Assembly: GCF_014905175.1 (NCBI RefSeq)
Contig: NC_057792.1
Span: 7,750,001 to 7,814,000, forward strand
Length of the DNA: 64,000 nt
From: Aphidius gifuensis
Taxonomy: Eukaryota > Arthropoda > Insecta > Hymenoptera > Braconidae
Direction: 5' to 3'
Positions 23,170 to 34,889 of the stretch are shown piece after piece. The stretch's first letter is position 1, and each line of letters begins with the position of its first letter. Below the pieces are notes generated by a model that was given only the letters and a program-made list of their open reading frames with translations, had not been told where the DNA came from and made no database searches. The position numbers and the translations under genes were made by a program.

Positions 23170-23836
23170 CCTGAGTAGAAATTCGTTATGGATAGCCTAA
23201 ACACTGATCAGGACATCGTCAGGCTATCCTTATTCAAGTAACTCTATCACATCCTGATCAAGTCTGGATCAGGCACCTCAATCTTTTCCTTAATAGGGAC
23301 AGCCTGATCCAGTCCGGAACAGGACTTGATTGAGATGAAAGTTTTAATTTTATTTTTTTTTTGAATAATTTCATCTTGATCGCTATTAAAGATGGAGTAG
23401 AAATGGCCTGATCAAGATAGCATCCGTCTATCTTTATTTCATCCTTAATAACTAGCGTTGTAATCCCGTGTCGAAGGATTCGAACCCCGGTCGTAGCAAT
23501 ATTTAGTTAGGTAGGTTGTCAGTTAGGTGAGTTTGTATTGGAAAAGGTTATCCGTATTCTATTAAACGTTAGTATTCAAATTAAAAATAAATAAATTTGA
23601 AAATATTAATTTTTTTTTTTATTTTTGTAAAAATCATGTATCTCGATCAAAATTGGATCAAGAATCTGGATCCATGATGGATCAAGTATCTTCACCACAG
23701 CCTGAATAGGTATCCTGATCCATCCTGGATCCGAACTTTACGAAAAAGCGTTACATTCTGATCAGGTTCGGATCCAGACTAAATTTGAAATCACGCAAGC
23801 CTCTTGATTCAAACCTGACGTGAATTTCTACTCGGG
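23170..23836. mobile_element. CCCGAGTAGAAAT foldback (family B), copy 2
   Basis: Left end CCTGAGTAGAAATTCGTTA, right end GTGAATTTCTACTCGGG, TA on both outer sides. The arms carry CTGATCAGG/GGATCAAG words. A tRNA-like piece lies at 23455-23500. At 667 bp it is the most compact copy. Confidence 0.8.
23455..23500 (+). other. tRNA-like fragment of family B
   Basis: TTGTAATCCCGTGTCGAAGGATTCGAACCCCGG (positions 23458-23490) aligns with the anticodon-to-T-arm half of the modules at 16120 and 33650. The A-box half is lost. Confidence 0.45.
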
Positions 23837-24177
23837 TAGATAATGATTTAAAACATGAGTTGTCTGTGTGTGTTAATTAAATTATATTGCAAGATACGAT
23901 AATCAATTATTATTTAATTTTTTCATTTCACCTACAATTTTTTAACAACTAATAAACACTGAAGTTTACCCTGGTAATTTTTTTTTTTTTTGCTGTAAAA
24001 TGTTTATTGATTGTGAACAATTTATAGATTGCTTCAAATTGTTTTCTCATCATTAATTTCAGTAGATCACAACACAATTTTATTGACAAACTCAAACAAT
24101 TGATGTTTTTAATAATTATTTATAATAAAATAAAAATTAACAGAAAAAAAAACAAATATATTTTTTTTCTAAGTAGC

Positions 24178-24575
24178 CCCTGGTAGAAAAAATCTCTCCG
24201 GATTTTGTTCGGATTTCTCCAGATTTTGTCCGAATTTCTCCCGATTTCTACGAAATTGAGGCTTCCGGAGATATGTACGGAGTCATCTCTAAGCTATTTT
24301 TATAATATCTCCAGATTTTTTCCGGAATTTTTGCTTAAAAAAACTAACAAAGAAAAATGAAAAATCAATAAAAAAGAACAGAAATAAAAGTTTACATACG
24401 AAAAATAAAAGAGGAATTTTTTTCCAAAAAAGTCCGGAGGAAATCCAATCAAATTCGGAGAAAATCCGAAAAAAGTTCGGAATTATATCTTCGGAAGTCT
24501 CAATTGCGTAGATAATCTGGAGAAATTCGGAGAAAGTCTGTAGAAATCTGGAGATCATTATCGAACATTATTCGG
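24178..24575. mobile_element. CCCTGG foldback (family D), right end lost
   Basis: It starts CCCTGGTAGAAAAAATC. The arms carry TCCGGATTTTGT in one half and CGGAGAAAATCCG in the other. No matching right terminus was found before 24600. Confidence 0.55.
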
Positions 24576-24670
24576 AATTTGTTAAAATACCTAAAAAAAA
24601 TTATTTAGTCATCGAAAAAAAGTCTAAAATTTTACTGTATTCTTTTCAGTGATAAATCCATTGACGATCA

Positions 24671-25362
24671 ATGATGTCTGAAAATAATGAATACGTCACA
24701 TCATCAAGAATTCTAACGCCTACTCTAGCTGTTCGTTGGAGACAATTATTTGCTCGACGAACTAAAAAATCTTGTAGACATTGAACGAAAAGTCACAGTT
24801 ATCAAAGCTTCATCCCAGTGGTTTAATGCGCATTTCGATCAACTATCATTGCGCAATTTTTCGAGCTATATTAACATTGAAAATAATATAAAACAAACAG
24901 TCGCAAAAATTGGAGAAGAAAATACTTATTTGGACACATCCGAAAATTTTTATGAAAACACTATCAAAAAACATAAGAGCTATCATTATCCTGTTGAAGA
25001 ATATCAGCAATTGTCAAATAATTATGGTGTGCAAAATGGAGTGGTCAGCAAAGAAAGTTATGTAGATTTTTTAAACGGCGATAATCCAATCACATTATAC
25101 GCACCTGATGTTGATTTTTCTTTGTTCCAAAAATACAGAAGTGATAAAAACTGGAATGAAATAAAATTAAAAAGTCTGCTACCGAGACCTCCAGAGAAAA
25201 AAAGAAACAAAGTACAAGATGTCCACACTCTATACGTGTATATTGAAAGTGCTGGGTCAACTTTCCCATGTCACGTAGGAGATTGAGACCTGTCATCGAT
25301 TAATATTCATTTCTTGGGGGCAGACAAAATCTGATTCATTATAAATAAAAAAAATGGAACCA
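24671..25362 (+). pseudogene. KDM4-like JmjC demethylase, N-terminal piece (intronless, broken)
   Basis: A candidate start ATGATGTCTGAAAAT at 24671 reads about 37 codons, then must shift frame near 24760 to continue in a 178-codon frame (to 25286). That frame includes ITLYAPDVDFSLF, WNEIKLKSLLPRPPEKK and VHTLYVYIESAGSTFPCHVGD, then a stop, then DLSSINIHFLGADKI. The last part aligns with the KDM4 JmjC core around Y-x-Y-x-G-M-W-K-T-x-F-x-W-H-x-E-D-M-D-L-Y-S-I-N. The iron ligand motif HxE has become HVG, and Met after Asp is a stop, so the product would be inactive. No JmjN, PHD or Tudor part is seen, and no introns. The reading is cut at 25363 by a foldback element. Confidence 0.6.
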
Positions 25363-26214
25363 CCCTGATGAAAATGGATTCTCTGATTTTTTCCGATTTT
25401 TAAAAATCACAGAAATTCGTGAAGAATCGAAGAAAATCGGAGAAAATGCAGACGAAAATCGGAAAAAGTCGAAGATAATCGGAAAAAAAGATTTTTTGTT
25501 TTACTCCGATTTTTCTTCGACATTTTTATCTAACAATATGCGGAGAAAATCGGATGTAAAAAATAGTCAGGCATCAGCAGTGGACTCCCTCTGAGTTAAG
25601 CAGGCAGTGGGGTGCAATGCGAATGGCATGGGCCTCCAGTAGAAGCGATGTCAGCTCGGAGAAGGTCGGGCATTTTCGTTTTTGAGAGAGAGAGAAATTG
25701 GAAGAGGAGAGCGAGCGTTTTTCCTCCTTCTTCCTAAACGAGGTGTCGTAACCGACGGTCGGGTTATAAAAGAACAGAGACAGAGATATAATCGGCGCTA
25801 TCCTTGTTTAATAAACCATCTGACGAATCTGAATAAAAATATTATTGAAATTCTACCGCTGTGTGTAATGATGTTATGATGACTATGGAAGGTACCAAGG
25901 TGGAGTTAAAAAACTTACCTGAAATTAAAATAAACATAGTGGGCAAGATGAATCCGTAGAAATAACGGTACTCACGAGCCACTTAGATGAGAACACACAG
26001 AATAAATGCCGAGAAATATTGAGCAGATATGCTGATTGCATATCATCATTCATAAGCAAGTTAGGTAAAACAAATATAGTTGCTTTGGAGATCAAATGCA
26101 CAACAGAGGTGTCTATTGTGTATAGACCATACAGATTATCAGACAAAGAAAGACAGGTGCTGGAAGGTCTCATACAAGAACTTAACTAACATTATTCAAG
26201 AGAGTAAATAACCT

Positions 26215-27374
26215 TACGCTAACCCAGTGCTATTGGTTCCTAAAAAGACTAGAGGTTACCGTATGTGTGCCGATTATCGTAGGCTCAAGGCAGTTCCGAT
26301 TAAAGACAAGTATCTGCTGCCCCTTATCGATGACCAGATAAATCGACTAGGATGGCAATAAATATTTTACCACTCTCGATCTCGCATCTGGGTTTTACCA
26401 GATACCCATGGCCGAAGGGTCCATTCAAAAAACAGCCTTTGTTACACCAGATGGTCATTGGGAATACTTATGGGACTTTCAAATTCTCCTGCAGTATTCC
26501 AATTAGCTGTCAATAAAGCTATGATGGAATTGCTAAACAAAATCGCTTTTTCATATATGGATGATATTATCATACCTTCCAAAACCACGGAAGAGGGGCT
26601 GGACAAGTTGGAGAAAGTTTTGAAACAGCTGAAACAAAACAATCTCACGTTGAGGTTGAGTAAATGTGCTTTCCTCAAAACAAAAATTGAATATCTGGGA
26701 AGAGAGATATCTGCAGAAGGGGTATGACCTGGTAAAGGTGAAATTGAAGCAGTCGCTCAAATGAGATCTCCTCAAGACGTTAAACAAGTACGGCAATTCA
26801 TTGGCCTTGCTGGATATTTTCGAAAATTCGTAAAGATACCCCCTGGGTTTGGGGTGACGAACAACAAAAGGCTGTGGAGGCAGTCAAAGTCTGTTTGACG
26901 TCACGGCCTATTCTATCCATATACGATCCAACACTGGGAACCGAATTGCATACAGGTGCAAGTTCATTGGGAGTCAGAGGCATTCTGATCCAAAAAGACA
27001 AATCTAATCAAGAGCGTGTAGTAGCATATTTTAGTAAACAGACTACTCGAGAGTAGCGTCACTATCATTCATATGGATTAGAGACGATGGCTGTGGTACT
27101 GTCCATGAGGCACTTCCGAGTATATCTATTAAGTCAACCATTTAAAGTGTATACCGATTGTAACGCTTTAAAAACGACATTCACGAAGCGAGACCTATTA
27201 CCTCGAGTGGGACGGTGGTGGATAGAAGTTCAGGAGTACGATTTCGAAATATTATATCGGCCAGGTACAAAAATGGCACACGTTGACGCTCTAAGTCGTA
27301 ACCCAATTTTAGAGATCGACGTCAATAAAATTGATATCACCAAAGGAGACTGGGTAATAGCAGCCCAATGTTAG
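26215..27374 (+). pseudogene. gypsy pol: reverse transcriptase and RNase H pieces
   Basis: In order: ANPVLLVPKKTRGYRMCADY and KDKYLLPLIDDQI (fingers); a frame change at about 26360; then LSNSPAVFQLAVNKAM and the catalytic YMDD box (IAFSYMDDIII, about 26560); KIEYLGREIS; a stop at 26725; RQFIGLAGYFRKF; RNase H with TDCNALKTTF; and the tether piece KMAHVDALSRNP. The frame stays open to 27374. Several stops and shifts make it non-coding as it stands. Confidence 0.8.
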
Positions 27375-27377
27375 GAA

Positions 27378-28227
27378 AATCACTTCAAATATTCATTTTT
27401 TTGTTTTATATTTTTGCTGTATTAATGAAATCGAAATTTGTACAACTAAAATAACTAAAATTTTGAAGTAACCAATTTTTTTTTTCAAATCACTATTGAA
27501 GTATGAACCCTGTAATCTGCATTTATTGGTTTAGATTAAGCTCACGACTTTCTTTTCAAAAATGAAAAATAAAATTATTCAACAATATTTATTAATAAAT
27601 ATTAACAGCTGTTCGAGGTGACATGGGATCATTAATAAACAATTTTTTATATTTTTTTTCCACTCTGCTATTATAAGTCCACGTTTTTTTCTTCAAATAT
27701 AAAAAAATAATTATTTGTAAGGATTATTTTTTGGAGGTGTCATACAATTGTTTATTAACAATTACATGGCACCTCGAAAAAAAATATTATCAAATGATTT
27801 GTTTATTTTCTTAGAAGAAAAGTCGTAGGTTAATTTGTATTAATAATTCTTCTTCTCGAAAAGAAAGCCGTGAGCTCATTTGAATCAATAAAAGCAGAAT
27901 TCGTACTTTAAGATTATTCAAAAAAAAATAGTTTACTCCAGAATTTAAATTTACAATTTGTTATTGTTATTTAGGATCAAATTCTGATTTTAGTAGTACA
28001 AAATATTCAATGTAAAAGACATGCATCTGTATATATGATCATTTTCAAGTAATTTTTTTTTTTTTTTTCGTTTTTCTCGAGTTAAAATTTACTAAGTCTT
28101 ATACCGGTAACACAAATTATTTTGAATCCTTTTTTTTTTTGTATAAAAAATTTCATTAATTGTTTTTTGTCATATCATTGACAGTTGATCAACGAAAACG
28201 GCCGCTTGCGGCCGTCAACAACACTAG
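27378..28227 (+). mobile_element. Helitron-like non-autonomous element, copy 1
   Basis: The 3' end has a GC-rich hairpin CGGCCGCTTGCGGCCG (28199-28214), then about 9 bases, then CTAG (28224-28227), with host T next. This is the Helitron 3' signature (hairpin then CTRR, insertion before T). The best 5' candidate is A followed by TCACTTCAAA at 27378. It is inserted in gypsy pol between RNase H and the integrase end. A related copy with the same 3' end lies at 54321-56274 (minus). Confidence 0.65.
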
Positions 28228-28228
28228 T

Positions 28229-28665
28229 ACTAATAAAAATAAAGGCATTGATACTTTGTTATTGGCACTGATTGGGTATAATGGCAGGTCACCTGCAGAA
28301 GCAACGATATTAGCTGAAGTTTAAGACGAGTTAAAGAGAGTGGACTTGGATGAACTTCGGCTGAAGATATCCGAACACATTACCGAAGATCAGCGTAAAC
28401 AAAAGGAGAGGTATGATCGAGCTCGCAAAGAAGCTAATATGATGAGGGAGAATTAGTAATGATAGAAATCACTGGTGAGGACTCAACAGGTAGCAGTCAG
28501 AAGTTAGCTTCCAGATTTAAGGGTCCATTTAAAGTGACGAAAGTCCTACCAAACGACAGATACGTTGTGGTAGACTTACGTGAGGGACATCATGAGGCGC
28601 TAACGATTGCGTCACCTGATCACATGAAGCGGTGGGTCATGTACCAGGTGGACGATTCAAATTAA
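28229..28665 (+). pseudogene. gypsy integrase C-terminal region
   Basis: LLLALIGYNGRSPAEATILAE resembles the end of the integrase core. KQKERYDRARKEANMM and then RFKGPFKVTKVLPNDRYVV resemble the linker and the C-terminal beta-barrel of gypsy integrases. There is a stop after AEV and another before 28459. The catalytic DDE core is absent. Confidence 0.7.
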
Positions 28666-29387
28666 ATAAAGGTAAAGTAAAGCTGTGATAGTATTGTTGG
28701 ATAAACCTCGGTTGGTGCTGTGGTTTATTAAGCTGGACAGAGTCTGATAGTTGCTAGATCTGTTATGTTATTTGTTTGGTGCGACTGTCAAAATAATAGT
28801 CAATGCTTAATTGTCGTTGAAATTGACAAACTGAGCTGTATAAAAATATGTGAAACAGAATATTTGATTGAAAAATATGTGAAACAGAATATTTGATTGA
28901 AAAATGTTACAATGAAAATAATATAAAGAAATAAAATAATGTTTATGTCGAATTTTTCTAAATTTCTAGGCGGGGTAATCCGAGGACAGATTCCACACAA
29001 CAGGATAGCCAAATGTAAGAAATAGTCAGGTATCAGCAGTGGACTCCACCTGAGTTAAGCAGGCAGTGGGGTGCAATGCGAATGGTATGGGCCTCCAGTA
29101 GAAGCAATGTCAGCTCGAAGGAGGTCGGGCATTTTCGTTTTTGAGAAAGAGAGAAATTGGAAGAGGAGAGCGAGCGTTTTTTCTCCTTCCTAAACGAGGT
29201 TTGATAAACCATCCGACGAATCTGAATAAAAATAATATTGAAATTATTATCGCTGTGTGTAATAATTAACTGAGTTTTTATTATTTTTAACACGGAGTAA
29301 ATCGGAGAAATATCGGAGAAAAAAGGTAAAATATTGGAGAAAAATGGAAAATATCGGAGAAAAACAGGGAAATCATTTTTACCAGAG

Positions 29388-29465
29388 CGATTTTCATAAG
29401 CTAACAAATAAAATATTGGAAGATTGTTATCCAAATTAAAAATGCAGCAATTCAATGGGTCACAA
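29388..29465 (+). pseudogene. KDM4-like JmjC piece 2
   Basis: The reading DFHKLTNKILEDCYPN, stop, KCSNSMGH resumes the JmjC domain (family pattern: H-G-K-x-F-x-K-L ... F-P ... C-x-x-F-x-x-H-K). It is cut off after 29465 by family A copy 2. The joint with piece 3 restores HK followed by LHVLTEQFL. Confidence 0.5.
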
Positions 29466-29814
29466 CCCAGGTAGGAAGTGACGACAGGCACAAGCCTGGG
29501 ACAAGACTGATTACCCGGCTCTCGGGCCTGTGTCAAGTCTGGAATGTTCACGATGTATTTGCTGGTGTCGGACTAGTGTATCGGGCTTGACACAGGTTTG
29601 TGTTCCCAGGCTCGACACAGTCTTGTGTTCCCAGGCTGGACACAGTTATGTGTTCCCAGGCTTGACACAGTCTTGTGTTCCCAGGCTTGACACCGGCTTG
29701 CAAAAAAAATTATAAAAAAATATAAATAAACAATTATTATTAATTTATTAAGTTGACATTATTACATTTTACGCGATACAATTTGAATTAACGATAATTA
29801 TATGAACGAAAATA

Positions 29815-29895
29815 AACGGCGTAACGCGGGATCGATCCTAGGCCACACACGTGAAACTCCAATGCTCTACCAAGTCAACCACCGGGGTATTACTG
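29815..29895 (-). other. tRNA-like module of family A
   Basis: On the minus strand the A-box-like GTGGTTGACTTGGTAGAGC is followed by a B-box-like AGGATCGATCC. It is the same module as at 37850 and 7683. Confidence 0.5.
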
Positions 29896-30258
29896 AAAGA
29901 GTCAGTCAAAATTTTTTATATGAATGAATTTATTCGAGAGTCAATTCACAGTCCTTGTGAAAGCCTGGCACGATAGTCAAAACCTAATAATTGTTATTTA
30001 AAATTTCTATTTACAATTTAAAGAACTATATTAATTTTTTTTTTTTAATTGAATATATGCACAAGTCAAGTCCCGTGTGAGGCTTGGTGAAACGGACTTG
30101 ACACAAGGCTCGTGTGAGGCCGGGGAAAACAAAAAAAACAGGCTTGACACCGGCTTGGACTATTGAGGCCTGTGTGAGACGAGGAAAAACAACAGGGACA
30201 GTCTTGTGTCAAACCTGTGTTAACAAGGCTCGTGTGAGGCCGGGGAAAACAATGGGCA

Positions 30259-31825
30259 CCCTAGCGAAAATGCCGATAGTCGGATTGTGCACTGATCTCA
30301 TACAAAAACGACACAAAACCGACACACGACTATAAGAATTTCTAAGTCACAAGAATAAATAGTAAGAAGCATTTAAAAAATAAAATATTATGTCTAAAAA
30401 TTTCTAAATATAATTTTTATAATTTAAGACACATTAGAATTTTTTTAAAATAATTTTTTTATTGAAAAAACTCAATTTTGTCTATGTATTAAAAGTGAGG
30501 TTAGCTGTCAGAATCATCTGTACACGACTGTGAGATTTTACAATTCTCACACAATTCCGACACAATTCCGACACACGACTGTGAGAATTGTAAATCCGAC
30601 ACAAATTCGACAGACCGACGACAGTATATTTTTATTTTGTATTTAATTTAAAAAAAGAGCATTTTATTAATAAAAATTTTTGTTCAATATTAAAGTTATA
30701 ATATTTTAATAATTTTAGGCATATTAGATTTTTTTTTTTTGAATAAATTTTGATAAAAAAAATAATTGGAATCGTCTGTGAGAATTTGCGATTTGCAAAA
30801 ATTTTTGTTTAATAATAAAATTATAATCTTTTAATAATTATAGGCATATTAGATTTTTTTAAAATTATTTTATTAAAAAATTATCATTTTTTGGTTTTTT
30901 TATGAGGTTAAGAAAGGTTTTTTTTTAAATACTTTTTTTTCAAAACTAATACATTTCACTAATCAGTTTCCTACGTATTTGGTATTTTTGTAACTCGAAT
31001 GTAATTTGAAATGAAACCATGTATTCGGTTTCCCATGTTTCCAATTATTTTTTTTGTCAAAATTTATTCAAAGAAAAAAAAACTAATATGCCTAAAATTA
31101 TTAAAATATTATAACTTTAATATTAAACAAAAATTTTTATTAATAAAATGCTTTTTTTCATATTAAATACAAAATATAAAAATATACTGTCGCGTACGTC
31201 TGTCGGAATTGTGTCGGATTTACAATTCTCACAGTCGTGTGTCAGAATTGTGTCGGAATTGTGTGAGAATTGCAAATTCTCACAGACGATTCCAATTATT
31301 TTTTTTATCAAAATTTATTCAAAAAAAAAAAATCTAATATGCCTAAAATTATTAAAATATTTTAACTTTAATATTGAACAAAAATTTTTATTAATAAAAT
31401 GCTCTTTTTTTATATTAAATACAAAATAAAAATATACTGTCGTACGTATGTCGGATTTGTGTCGGAATTGTGTCGGATTTACAATTCTCACAGTCGTGTG
31501 TCGGAATTGTGTGAGAATTGTAAAATCTCACAGTCGTGTACAGATGATTCTGACAGCTAACCTCACTTTTAATACATAAACAGAATTGAGTTTTTTCAAT
31601 AAAAAAATTATTTTAAAAAAATTCTAATGTGTCTTAAATTATAAAAATTATATTTAGAAAATTTTTAGACATAATATTTTATTTTTTAAATGCTTTTTAC
31701 TATTTATTTTTGTGACTTAGAAATTCTTATAGTCGTGTGTCAGTTTTGTGTCGTTTTTGTATGAGATTAGTGCACAAACCGACTGTCGGATTGGTGTCGG
31801 ATCGGTGTCGCCATTTTCGCTAGGG
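30259..31825. mobile_element. CCCTAGCGAAAATG foldback (family C), copy 2
   Basis: Ends CCCTAGCGAAAATGCCG and CGCCATTTTCGCTAGGG, with CA on both sides. Removing it gives AATGGGCACAAGCTTG, exactly as found intact at 38625 in family A copy 3. The arms are near-complete inverted copies like those at 14257-15780. Confidence 0.9.
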
Positions 31826-31920
31826 CACAAGCTTGTGTCAAGCCTGTGCTCTTAAGGCTTGATACACGACCCTCGCACAAGCTTGGCACAGTTGTTCAAG
31901 CCCGAGAACTCCCACCTGGG

Positions 31921-32560
31921 AAATTACATGTTCTGACTGAACAATTTTTAACTAAAAATGTAATACATTATACTAAAGTAGTCCAAAAACCTGGTACTGT
32001 AGTACTAATTATCCATTTGCTCGGCATTTTGGATTGAATTGTGGTTTGAATGTGAATGAAGCAGCGAATTTTTTGAATGTGCAATCAATTAAATATTTAT
32101 GTAACGCTAAAACGTATAATTGTGATGATTTCGTTTAACTGGATAGAAAAAAATCATCAATGAAAAAAATCCAATGTATTTAAAAAATAAAGCAGTTCAT
32201 CGAAATCCTGACAATGAGAAAGTTATTAAGAAAAAAAATAAAAAACTGTTGGCAAATTTAGAAATAGCTAGAAACAAACTAAATCAAAAACCAACTAAGT
32301 TAAGACAAAGTACAATACATACTTGGCTGAATTTTGTAATAAAAAAAAATCCATATCTACATTAAAAATCCCAAAAAAGTAGTAGCTTCATTCGAAACAT
32401 ATTGCAAAAAAGAAAAGTACAGTTTGCTTAATTATGAAAATAAAATGAACCCATAATTAGAGGAGAAAATGATAATGATCGTTGTCAAGAATATTGAAAA
32501 ATTATCTCTGAAAAACTTAAAGAAAATCAAATTATACATATAAATGATACATAAATCTAG
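31921..32560 (+). pseudogene. KDM4-like JmjC piece 3
   Basis: LHVLTEQFLTKN and VVQKPGTVVL are in one frame. After a one-base shift the next reads TNYPFARHFGLNCGLNVNEA, then NFLNVQSIKYLCNAKTYNCDD. This matches the KDM4 stretch with the second iron His (Y-H-x-G-F-N-x-G-F-N-x-A-E-x-x-N-F-A) and the Cys-rich end. A lysine-rich open frame follows (32174-32365). Further decayed frames reach about 32560. Confidence 0.55.
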
Positions 32561-32609
32561 AAATAAATAAATACGCTTTTTCAAATTTTATTTAAAAATC
32601 GTGAAAGTA

Positions 32610-32860
32610 CCCTGGTAAAAATGATTTTCCGCGATTTCTCCTGAATCTCTTTGCGATTACTCCGAATTTCTCTCAACTTGACTCATGTGGAGAAATAAGT
32701 GGAGAGAGGTATCAAAATTTTTTCCGAATTTTTTCCGAATCGACTTGGGTGAAGAAACGTTCGGAAATATTTCTCCGCAAAAAAAAATTTTACCGCAGAA
32801 AAACTCTTCTGAAATCAACAACGAGGGGAAATTTTTCCCCTTATTTCCTACATTGGTCAA
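32610..32860. mobile_element. CCCTGG foldback (family D), partial
   Basis: It begins CCCTGGTAAAAATGATTTTCC with CGATTTCTCC/GGAGAAAT words. It includes a small inverted pair around TTTTTCCGAA and TTCGGAAA. The right terminus is missing. Confidence 0.5.
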
Positions 32861-33624
32861 TTTGATGACACAATCACGGAAGTTTTGTAGACCAAGTATT
32901 TCAGGTATATCAACTTTTTTAAAAAAAAGTGTCTTCGAATTTCATTTTTTTTCAATTTTTTCCGACGTCGTTTTTTTTAGATAATGAATGTCAAAGTTGA
33001 CAATTTTCAAACGCGAGGATATATCCTATAGGATATGAGTTAAAATACCGTACATTTTTAATTTTTAGCGAGTTTTTACACAAAAAAATCTTCGAATTAC
33101 CCGAGTGGAAAAATTTTCAGGATACCCTATTTGACCTTAAACCCTGATCAGAAACGGATCAGGATTCCTTATTCAGGGAACCTGACTAATTCCTGACCCG
33201 AACCTGGTCAGGACACCTTACGATTTCCTTAAGTCAGGTAACCTTATCCAATCCTGTTCAGGAAAAAAACAGGAAACCTGAACGTATCCTGAATAAGGTT
33301 TCCTGAACAGATTCTGACCAGGATATTATCAGGAAAAATTTATCAAATAATTTAATTTATTTATTCAGTTTTCCTGTTCAGGAAAGGAACAGGAAACCTG
33401 AACGTATCCTGAATAAGGTTTCCTGAACAAATTCTGACCAGAATATTATCAGGAAAAATATTTTTTGGATTTAATTTTAATTTTAATTCTAAAACAAAAT
33501 GACAAGGGACAATATAACAAATTGTTATATTTTATTTTTACGTCAAATTTACGTCGCAAATTCTAATTTAAGTTTTTTTTAGCTGATGTAATTTATGAAA
33601 GCAAAAAATCACATCCGATCATCG

Positions 33625-33705
33625 ATAGACGGCATGGCCGCGCGTGTTAAGGCCCGTAGTTGTAATCTGAACGATCCGAGTTCGCGTCCCGCTAGTGGTT
33701 AGGTA
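33625..33705 (+). other. tRNA-like module of family B
   Basis: CATGGCCGCGCGTGTTAAGGC (A box; type II tRNA style) and CCGAGTTCGCGTCCCGC (B box). It sits near the middle of family B copy 3, as at 16098. Confidence 0.5.
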
Positions 33706-34098
33706 ATTTAAGTTATGTTAGGTATATAAAATCTTATCATTCAACCTGTTTCATCATTAACATTGCTATAGTAAATTAGTTAGCCGATTTACAAAGCATC
33801 AAATAATAAAAATTAATTTTTTTTTAGAATTACTTGATCCGTTTCAGATCAGGAATCCTGTTCCATTCCTGATCAGGTATCCTGGTCAGGTTTCCTGATC
33901 CGATTCTGATCAGAATCCTAAAAAAGAGCGTTACATTCTGATCCGTTCCTGAACAGGATTCCTGGTTATATTCTAGTCAGGAATCCTGACCCATTCCTGT
34001 TCAGGTATCCTGGCTCTAACCCTACAATCTGGCCAGGTTTCCTGATCCGGTTCTGATCAGAATCCTAAAAAAGAGCGTTACATTCTGATCCGTTCCTG

Positions 34099-34586
34099 GG
34101 GGGCTATTCTCGAACTCATACGAGTCGACTCGTTCACACGGAGCGAGGTCCGTGAACGGATCTACTTGAACGACGAACTGAGATCCGTTCACGGAGGACA
34201 GTTCGTATGAGAGTAGCCAGTCCGTCCACGAATGTAAATATCCGTCTCTCAGACAATTTGATTTGAGCGCGAGACAATTGCTTGTATTTTTTATTTTGGT
34301 TTATTGTTTATTGAATTGTTTTTTGGATGAGGATAGATAAAAATAAATAAAAATACAACAATTGAAATAAACAAGCAACAATAAACCAAAATAAAAAATA
34401 CAAGCAATTGTCTCGCGCTCAAATCAAATTGTATGGGAGACGGATATTTATATTCGTGGACGGACTGGCTACTCTCATACGAAGGGTCCTCCGTGAACGG
34501 ATCTCAGTTCGTCGCTCAAGTAGATCCGTCCACGGACCTCGATCCGTGTGAACGAGTCGACTCGTATTCATTCGAGAATAGCCCCC
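34099..34586. mobile_element. Near-perfect palindromic element, GGGGGCTATTCTCGAA ends, CTG duplication
   Basis: The two halves are almost exact complements through the whole 488 bp (GACTCGTTCACACGGA, GACAATTTGATTTGAGCGCG and a centre of AAATAAACAAGCAACAATAA type). CTG occurs on both sides (34096-34098, 34587-34589). Removing the element restores the family B phrase GTTCCTGAACAGG, confirming the 3-bp target. Confidence 0.85.
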
Positions 34587-34889
34587 CTGAACAGGATTCC
34601 TGATCCGGTTCTGATTTGAAATCAGGTTCCCTGATCCGGTTCTGATCAGAACCTTAACTAAATTTCCACTCGGGTACTATCAAATTGTAGTGCTTGACAA
34701 GACGAAAACGATACAAAAATTTGAATTTTTTACTTCAAAACACTAAAGCGTAAATTTCGACTGCGCCTGTTTTTTTTCAAAATGTCCAAGTATTAATGTA
34801 AAACTGAAAAACATTAGATCAAAGCAATGATGCTTTCTCTTAAAAAGCTTGGATTTCAATTTAAAACCATTGTGTTTTTGTGTAACGTA

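Larger units (their letters stand above)
25555..29263 (+). mobile_element. Ty3/gypsy LTR retrotransposon, defective
   Basis: Two direct repeats start TGTAARAAATAGTCAGGY and end near CGCTGTGTGTAAT: 25555-25869 (about 315 bp) and 29014-29263 (about 250 bp). The right LTR lacks some 60 bases that in the left LTR include a TATAAAAG box. No gag or protease is seen between the left LTR and the first RT-like residues. The coding region is a broken pol, further interrupted by a Helitron-like insertion. No clean target duplication was found. Confidence 0.8.
25363..29387. mobile_element. CCCTGG foldback (family D) carrying a gypsy element
   Basis: The left end is CCCTGATGAAAATGGATTC. The right end AAATCATTTTTACCAGAG is its partner. 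The arms between the ends and the LTRs are AATCGGAGAAAA words. It interrupts the JmjC reading frame at 25362/29388. A Ty3/gypsy element occupies its centre. The target duplication is not clear. Confidence 0.65.
29466..31920. mobile_element. CCCAGGTAGGA foldback (family A), copy 2, with nested family C
   Basis: The left end is CCCAGGTAGGAAGTGACG. The right end is CTCCCACCTGGG. AA occurs on both sides; deleting the element and one AA rejoins the JmjC codons CAC AAA TTA, so the insertion target is read directly. A tRNA-like module lies at 29815-29895. Family C copy 2 occupies 30259-31825. Confidence 0.85.
33100..34674. mobile_element. CCCGAGTGGAAAA foldback (family B), copy 3
   Basis: Ends CCCGAGTGGAAAAATTTTC and AAATTTCCACTCGGG, with TA on both sides. 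The arms are packed with TCCTGATCAGG/CCTGAACAGG words. A tRNA-like module lies at 33625-33705. A separate palindromic element is inserted at 34099-34586. Confidence 0.85.

Noticed and set aside
26458..27374. Active reverse transcriptase gene
   Set aside because: YMDD is present, but stops, frameshifts, missing gag and integrase core and a Helitron insertion show it is dead.
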